Assembly (NCBI RefSeq): GCF_042665095.1
Contig: NZ_JBHTBV010000005.1
Strand: one strand, 5' to 3'
Origin: Gordonibacter pamelaeae
Lineage (GTDB): Bacteria; Actinomycetota; Coriobacteriia; Coriobacteriales; Eggerthellaceae
Length of the DNA: 64,000 nt
Shown: piece by piece, positions 60,602 through 64,000 of the stretch
Layout of the letters: each line of letters opens with the position of its first letter
How positions within the stretch are numbered: the first letter of the stretch is position 1
The notes under the pieces: generated by a model
Databases searched by the model: none
Seen by the model: the letters and a program-made list of their open reading frames with translations, nothing else
Told to the model about the DNA's origin: nothing
Translations under genes and position numbers: made by a program

Positions 60602-61783
60602 CTATATTATAACCATGTCGTGCGTCGATTGGGTGAAAACTGCGAAACCATCATGGGTTATGACGCCGAAGTCCTCCAGGCGCATGCCGAACTCGCCGCT
60701 TAGGTAGACGCCCGGCTCCACCGTGACCACGTTGCCGGGAACGAGCGGGTGTGGGTTGCGCGGCGAGAGGTTGGGCTCCTCGTGGATGTCGATGCCCACG
60801 CCATGGCCCAGGCTGTGGCCCATCTTGCCCGCGAAACCGTGGTCCGCCAGCACGCGCTCGGCCAGCTCGTGCATGTCCTTGCCGGTGACGCCGGGGCGCA
60901 GCGCGGCCTCCACCTGCTCGTTCGCCTGCCGGATAGCCTCGTAGGCGGCGCGCAGGCGCTCGTCGGGCTCGCCCAGGAACACGGTGCGCGTCATGTCGGA
61001 GCAGTAGCCGCAGGCACGGGCCCCGAAGTCGAGCACGACGCACTGACCCGCCTCGAGCCGTGTGGCGCCCGGGATGGCATGGGGGCTCGCGCCGTTCGGG
61101 CCCGTGGCCACGATGGAGGGGAACGCGAGGCCCTCGGCACCGTGGCGGCGCATGAAGTCCTCCAGCTCTATCTGGACCTCCCGCTCGGTCATGCCGGGGC
61201 GCATGAACGCGACGATATGCGCGAACGCGGCATCGGTGACGGCCTGGGCGGCGCGCAGGCGCGCGACCTCGGACGGCTCCTTGACGGCGCGCAGGTCGAG
61301 GACGAAGCGGCTCGTCTCGTGCAGGCGCGGTACCTCGGCGGGTGCCTCGACGAGCGCGGCCTCGAGGGCGCGGAACTCGCCGAGCGCGAGGGAGTCCTCG
61401 ATGCCGAGCACGAGGGAGGCGGCAGGCGCGTCGCCCTCGGCGTTCGCGGCGTCGCAGCGATTGCCGAGGGCGTCGGCGACGAACTTCGCGTGGGTCTTCC
61501 GCGCATCGTCGACGGCGACGGGACCGTCCGCGGCGGCGACGCGGGCCGCGTCGGCATAGCGCGAGTCGGTATGGAGCACCGCGGCGCGCGGCGTGACGAG
61601 CAGCGCATGGGCACCTTCGTCGTCGAACACGCCGTCGAAGGCGGTGAGCCAGGCGATGTTCGAGGTGTCGCGCACAAGGAATGCGTCGATGCCGGCGTCG
61701 GCGCAGGCGGCGCGCAGGCGGTCCAGACGGCAAGCAGAAGCGCCGGTCTGGGCGCAGGCGGCGCTATCGGCCGAGCAGCACAT
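60602..61783 (-). CDS. pepP: Xaa-Pro aminopeptidase (M24 family)
   Basis: 393 residues: a creatinase-like N-terminal domain (IDAFLVRDTSNIAWLTAFDGVF) and the pita-bread metallopeptidase domain. Metal ligands appear in VLDFGARACGYCSDMTR (two Asp), MGHSLGHGVGIDIHEEP (His) and VTVEPGVYL (Glu), with a last Glu in RLEDFGV. ATG 61783 with AAGGAGG is inside the end of aroQ, a 20-base overlap. Confidence 0.92.
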   Translation of the reverse strand: MCCSADSAACAQTGASACRLDRLRAACADAGIDAFLVRDTSNIAWLTAFDGVFDDEGAHALLVTPRAAVLHTDSRYADAARVAAADGPVAVDDARKTHAKFVADALGNRCDAANAEGDAPAASLVLGIEDSLALGEFRALEAALVEAPAEVPRLHETSRFVLDLRAVKEPSEVARLRAAQAVTDAAFAHIVAFMRPGMTEREVQIELEDFMRRHGAEGLAFPSIVATGPNGASPHAIPGATRLEAGQCVVLDFGARACGYCSDMTRTVFLGEPDERLRAAYEAIRQANEQVEAALRPGVTGKDMHELAERVLADHGFAGKMGHSLGHGVGIDIHEEPNLSPRNPHPLVPGNVVTVEPGVYLSGEFGMRLEDFGVITHDGFAVFTQSTHDMVII

Positions 61784-62192
61784 CGACGGCCTCCTTGTAG
61801 CCCTCCTTGCCCTTGCCCTTGATCTGGGCGATGCACACGGGTGCGATGACCGAGACCTTGCGGAAGTCCTCGCGCGATGAAATGTCCGAGAGGTGCACCT
61901 CCACGGTGGGCACGTCGATGGACGAGACCGCGTCGCGCAGCGCGTAGGAGTAGTGGGTATGGGCGCCGGGGTTGTACACGATGCCGTCGTAGACGCCGCG
62001 CGCCGCATGCAGGCGGTCGATGAGCACGCCCTCGTGGTTCGACTGGAAGCAATCGACGGTCGCGCCGCGCTCGGCCGCATAGGCCGCCACCTCGCGCTCG
62101 ATGTCGGCCAGCGTCACCGTGCCGTACACGTCGGGCTCGCGCACGCCCAGCAGGTTGAGGTTCGGGCCGTTCAGCACCAGTATCCGCTTCAT
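61764..62192 (-). CDS. aroQ: Type II 3-dehydroquinate dehydratase
   Basis: 142 residues, the type II size. LNGPNLNLLGVREPDVYG at the start (catalytic Tyr), FQSNHEG near 48, YNPGAHTHYSYALRDAV near 73 and VEVHLSDISSREDFRKVSVIAPV near 95 are all family signatures. Third step of the shikimate pathway. The ATG overlaps the aroB stop (ATGA). Confidence 0.97.
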   Translation of the reverse strand: MKRILVLNGPNLNLLGVREPDVYGTVTLADIEREVAAYAAERGATVDCFQSNHEGVLIDRLHAARGVYDGIVYNPGAHTHYSYALRDAVSSIDVPTVEVHLSDISSREDFRKVSVIAPVCIAQIKGKGKEGYKEAVDVLLGR

Positions 62193-63307
62193 GAGCATTC
62201 CTCCTTCGAGCGCGCCCAGGCCTCCAGGTGCTCCAGGATGACGGCGTCGTCCACATCGCGCAGCTCCCAGGAGCCTACATCCCGCGGAAGGACGAAGCAC
62301 ACCTGGCCGTGGCGCGCCTTCTTGTCGCGCTTCATGGCGGCGAGCAGGTCCGCAGGTTCGGCCGACCAGACAAGCGCGGGAAGCCCCAGCGCGTCGAGCA
62401 GGTCGTCCTGCGCGGCCACGAACTCGAGGGACGCGCCCGCGAGCGCCGCCGCGAGGCGCGCGGCGAAGCGCATGCCCTCGGCCACGGCGGCGCCGTGCGA
62501 GAACGTGCCGTAGCCCGCGAGCGCCTCCACGGCATGCCCGAGCGTGTGGCCGTAGTTCAAGCACTCGCGCACCCCGCGGCTCTCGGTCTTGTCCTCGGCC
62601 ACGACGTCGGCCTTGAACACGACGCAGCGGGCGATGGCCTCGGACACGACGGCCTCCTCGCGCGCCGCGAGGGCATCGGCGGCCTCCACCAGCCAGAAGA
62701 AGAACTCGTCGGAGTCGATGACGGCCGATTTCGCCACCTCGGCGCAGCCGCACGCCCATTCGCGCTCGGGCAGCGTGGAAAGCGTTCCGGTGTCGGCGCA
62801 CACGTACGCCGGCTGCTTGAACGTGCCCACGAGGTTCTTGCCGGCCGTGAGGTTCACGCCCGTCTTGCCCCCCACCGACGAGTCCACCATCGAGAGCAGC
62901 GTGGTGGGCACCTGCACGAGCGTCACGCCGCGCATGTACGTGGAGGCGGCGAACCCGGCCAGGTCGCCCACCACGCCGCCGCCGAGTGCCACCACCGCGC
63001 AGTCGCGGCCGAGCGAAAGATGTGCCATGGCCTCCCATATCTCGCCCGCCACCTCGACCGACTTCGTGTCCTCGCCCGCCGGGACCACGATATCCGGCAC
63101 GCGGAAGCCCGCGGCCGCAAGCGACTCCCTCGCCCGGTCGCGGTAGAGCGGGGCCACGTTCTCGTCGGTGACGACCAACACGCGCTCCGCCTGCTCGAGC
63201 GACGGGACGCCGCGCATGCGCGCACCCAGCGCATCGAGCACGCCGGTGCCGATGCGCACGTCGTACGCCTCCTCGCCGGGAATGTTCACGATCACTTTCG
63301 TTGCCAC
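62189..63307 (-). CDS. aroB: 3-dehydroquinate synthase
   Basis: 372 residues. VVALGGGVVGDLAGFAAS near 105, QVPTTLLSMVDSSVGGKTGVN near 130 and the metal-binding LNYGHTLGHAVEAL near 255 identify it. GTG 63307 follows GGAGGGAA and overlaps the aroK end by 16 bases. Second step of the shikimate pathway. Confidence 0.97.
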   Translation of the reverse strand: MATKVIVNIPGEEAYDVRIGTGVLDALGARMRGVPSLEQAERVLVVTDENVAPLYRDRARESLAAAGFRVPDIVVPAGEDTKSVEVAGEIWEAMAHLSLGRDCAVVALGGGVVGDLAGFAASTYMRGVTLVQVPTTLLSMVDSSVGGKTGVNLTAGKNLVGTFKQPAYVCADTGTLSTLPEREWACGCAEVAKSAVIDSDEFFFWLVEAADALAAREEAVVSEAIARCVVFKADVVAEDKTESRGVRECLNYGHTLGHAVEALAGYGTFSHGAAVAEGMRFAARLAAALAGASLEFVAAQDDLLDALGLPALVWSAEPADLLAAMKRDKKARHGQVCFVLPRDVGSWELRDVDDAVILEHLEAWARSKEECS

Positions 63308-63879
63308 AGGATTCCCTCCCTCTCCAACACGCCGCGCACCTCGCGCGCGATGGCCGCCACGCTCTTGCCGGACGTGTCCACCACGGCGTCGGCCACGTCC
63401 TCGTACAGCGGCAGGCGCGCCTCGATGGTCGCCCGCGCCGTGTCGAGGTCGCGGAACAGGGGGCGCGTGGACACATCGCTGATGCGCGAGGCCGCCTCGT
63501 CGGCGGTGACCTGCAGGTACACCACATATCCCCGCTCGGCCAAAATGGCGCGGTTCTCCGGCCGCAGCACCGCGCCGCCGCCGCAGGACACGAGCAGCGG
63601 CTCCTTCTCGGCCAGCTCGCGCAGCACGTCGGTCTCTATGGCGCGGAACGCGTCCTCGCCCGCCTCGGCGAAGAGCTCCCGCACGCGCTTGCCCTCGCGA
63701 CGCTCCAGGTAGGTGTCCATGTCGACCGAGGCGATGCCGCACGTGCGCGCGAGCTTGCGGGCCACGGACGTCTTGCCCGCGCCCATGAAGCCCACGAAGA
63801 ACACCGGCTTCGCCAGCTCGGACACGATGCGCGCGGGGCGGTTCTGCGAAGGCAGGCTCGTTGCGCTCATGCGCGTCAC
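63292..63879 (-). CDS. aroK: Shikimate kinase
   Basis: 195 residues. P-loop VGFMGAGKTSVARKLA near 27, shikimate-binding DMDTYLERREG near 50 and SCGGGAVLRPENRAIL near 94. GTG 63879 overlaps the aroC stop (GTGA), which suggests coupling; ATG 63870 is three codons further in. Fifth step of the shikimate pathway. Confidence 0.95.
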   Translation of the reverse strand: MTRMSATSLPSQNRPARIVSELAKPVFFVGFMGAGKTSVARKLARTCGIASVDMDTYLERREGKRVRELFAEAGEDAFRAIETDVLRELAEKEPLLVSCGGGAVLRPENRAILAERGYVVYLQVTADEAASRISDVSTRPLFRDLDTARATIEARLPLYEDVADAVVDTSGKSVAAIAREVRGVLEREGILWQRK

Positions 63880-64000
63880 CGGGACAGCGTCCGCAGGCGC
63901 TGCCGGTAGGACTTCACGGCGGCCTTGATGTCGGTCATGTTGTCGTGCCCGAACTTCTCCAGGTAGGCGTCGGCCAGCACGATGGCCACCTCTGCCTCGG
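63876..64000 (-). CDS. aroC: Chorismate synthase, C-terminal end only
   Basis: The last 40 codons are in the window. AEVAIVLADAYLEKFGHDNM is the end typical of AroC, followed by a short basic tail (YRQRLRTLSR). The gene continues beyond base 64000. It heads the aroC-aroK-aroB-aroQ-pepP-efp set. Confidence 0.8.
   Translation of the reverse strand, partial: EAEVAIVLADAYLEKFGHDNMTDIKAAVKSYRQRLRTLSR

Noticed and set aside
60749..63712. Long plus-strand frames across pepP and aroB
   Set aside because: Shadows of well-identified minus-strand genes.
1..64000. CRISPR arrays, rRNA and tRNA genes, insertion-sequence ends
   Set aside because: No regularly spaced repeats, rRNA-like sequence, tRNA-like cloverleaf with a T-loop, or transposase was recognised by eye; a covariance-model scan could still find a tRNA.

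Overview
The window looks like a chromosome segment of an anaerobic, high-GC actinobacterium of the class Coriobacteriia, most likely an Eggerthella/Gordonibacter-type member of the Eggerthellaceae. The grounds are several Tat-exported molybdopterin oxidoreductases with NrfD-type membrane partners, an SPQTG sorting signal next to a class B sortase, and high GC in most housekeeping genes. No 16S rRNA gene, tRNA or CRISPR array was seen, so the taxonomy is inference.

Layout. (1) 1-4.6 kb: a DmsA-like molybdoenzyme that runs off the left edge, preceded on the same strand by an NrfD - GntR(YtrA-like) - SPFH cassette. (2) 4.9-14.4 kb: a nitrogenase-like island. It holds a NifH-like reductase, two nitrogenase component-1-like subunits (one frameshifted), a MoeA-like protein, a divergent CRP/FNR-family regulator and a FecBCD/BtuFCD-type ABC importer with a DUF364 protein in the operon. 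(3) 14.8-18.2 kb: a DEAD-box helicase and a HipB/HipA pair. (4) 18.3-31.7 kb: two more complete molybdoenzyme systems, one with FdhD and one with a TorD-like chaperone. Each again comes with its own NrfD, GntR and SPFH genes. (5) 32-39.9 kb: a membrane-anchored XRE regulator, UbiB-like kinase plus phasin-like protein, an EamA transporter with divergent LysR regulator, and a decayed WHH-type nuclease toxin gene beside an excisionase-like HTH gene. (6) 40-54 kb, minus strand: a surface-polysaccharide operon led by a LoaP/NusG-like antiterminator. Its high-GC ends (sugar transferase, UDP-glucuronate genes) flank a low-GC core of glycosyltransferases, two TupA-like ATP-grasp enzymes, an EpsG-like polymerase and a flippase, with fragments of a D-Ala-D-Ala-ligase-like gene and a second flippase left behind. 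(7) 54.8-59.8 kb, plus strand: an SPQTG surface protein, sortase B, LytR-CpsA-Psr protein, and the Wzz-like protein, BY-kinase and PHP phosphatase that control polymer length and export. (8) 60-64 kb: efp, pepP and aroQ-aroB-aroK-aroC, the last cut by the right edge.

How it fits together. Regions 1 and 4 encode periplasm-facing anaerobic reductases or dehydrogenases that exchange electrons with quinones through NrfD subunits. MoeA-like, FdhD and TorD proteins serve cofactor insertion and maturation. A recurring TGTCATAG-like dyad lies upstream of several of these units and is a plausible site for the co-encoded GntR regulators. Regions 6 and 7 together make, export and attach a uronic-acid-containing surface polymer.

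The strongest candidates for undescribed biology are the repeated molybdoenzyme + NrfD + GntR + SPFH association, the nitrogenase-like island with its own metal-type importer, and the homopolymer tracts in the polysaccharide locus that could drive phase variation. Three genes carry single-base frameshifts, which may be genuine or may be sequencing errors.
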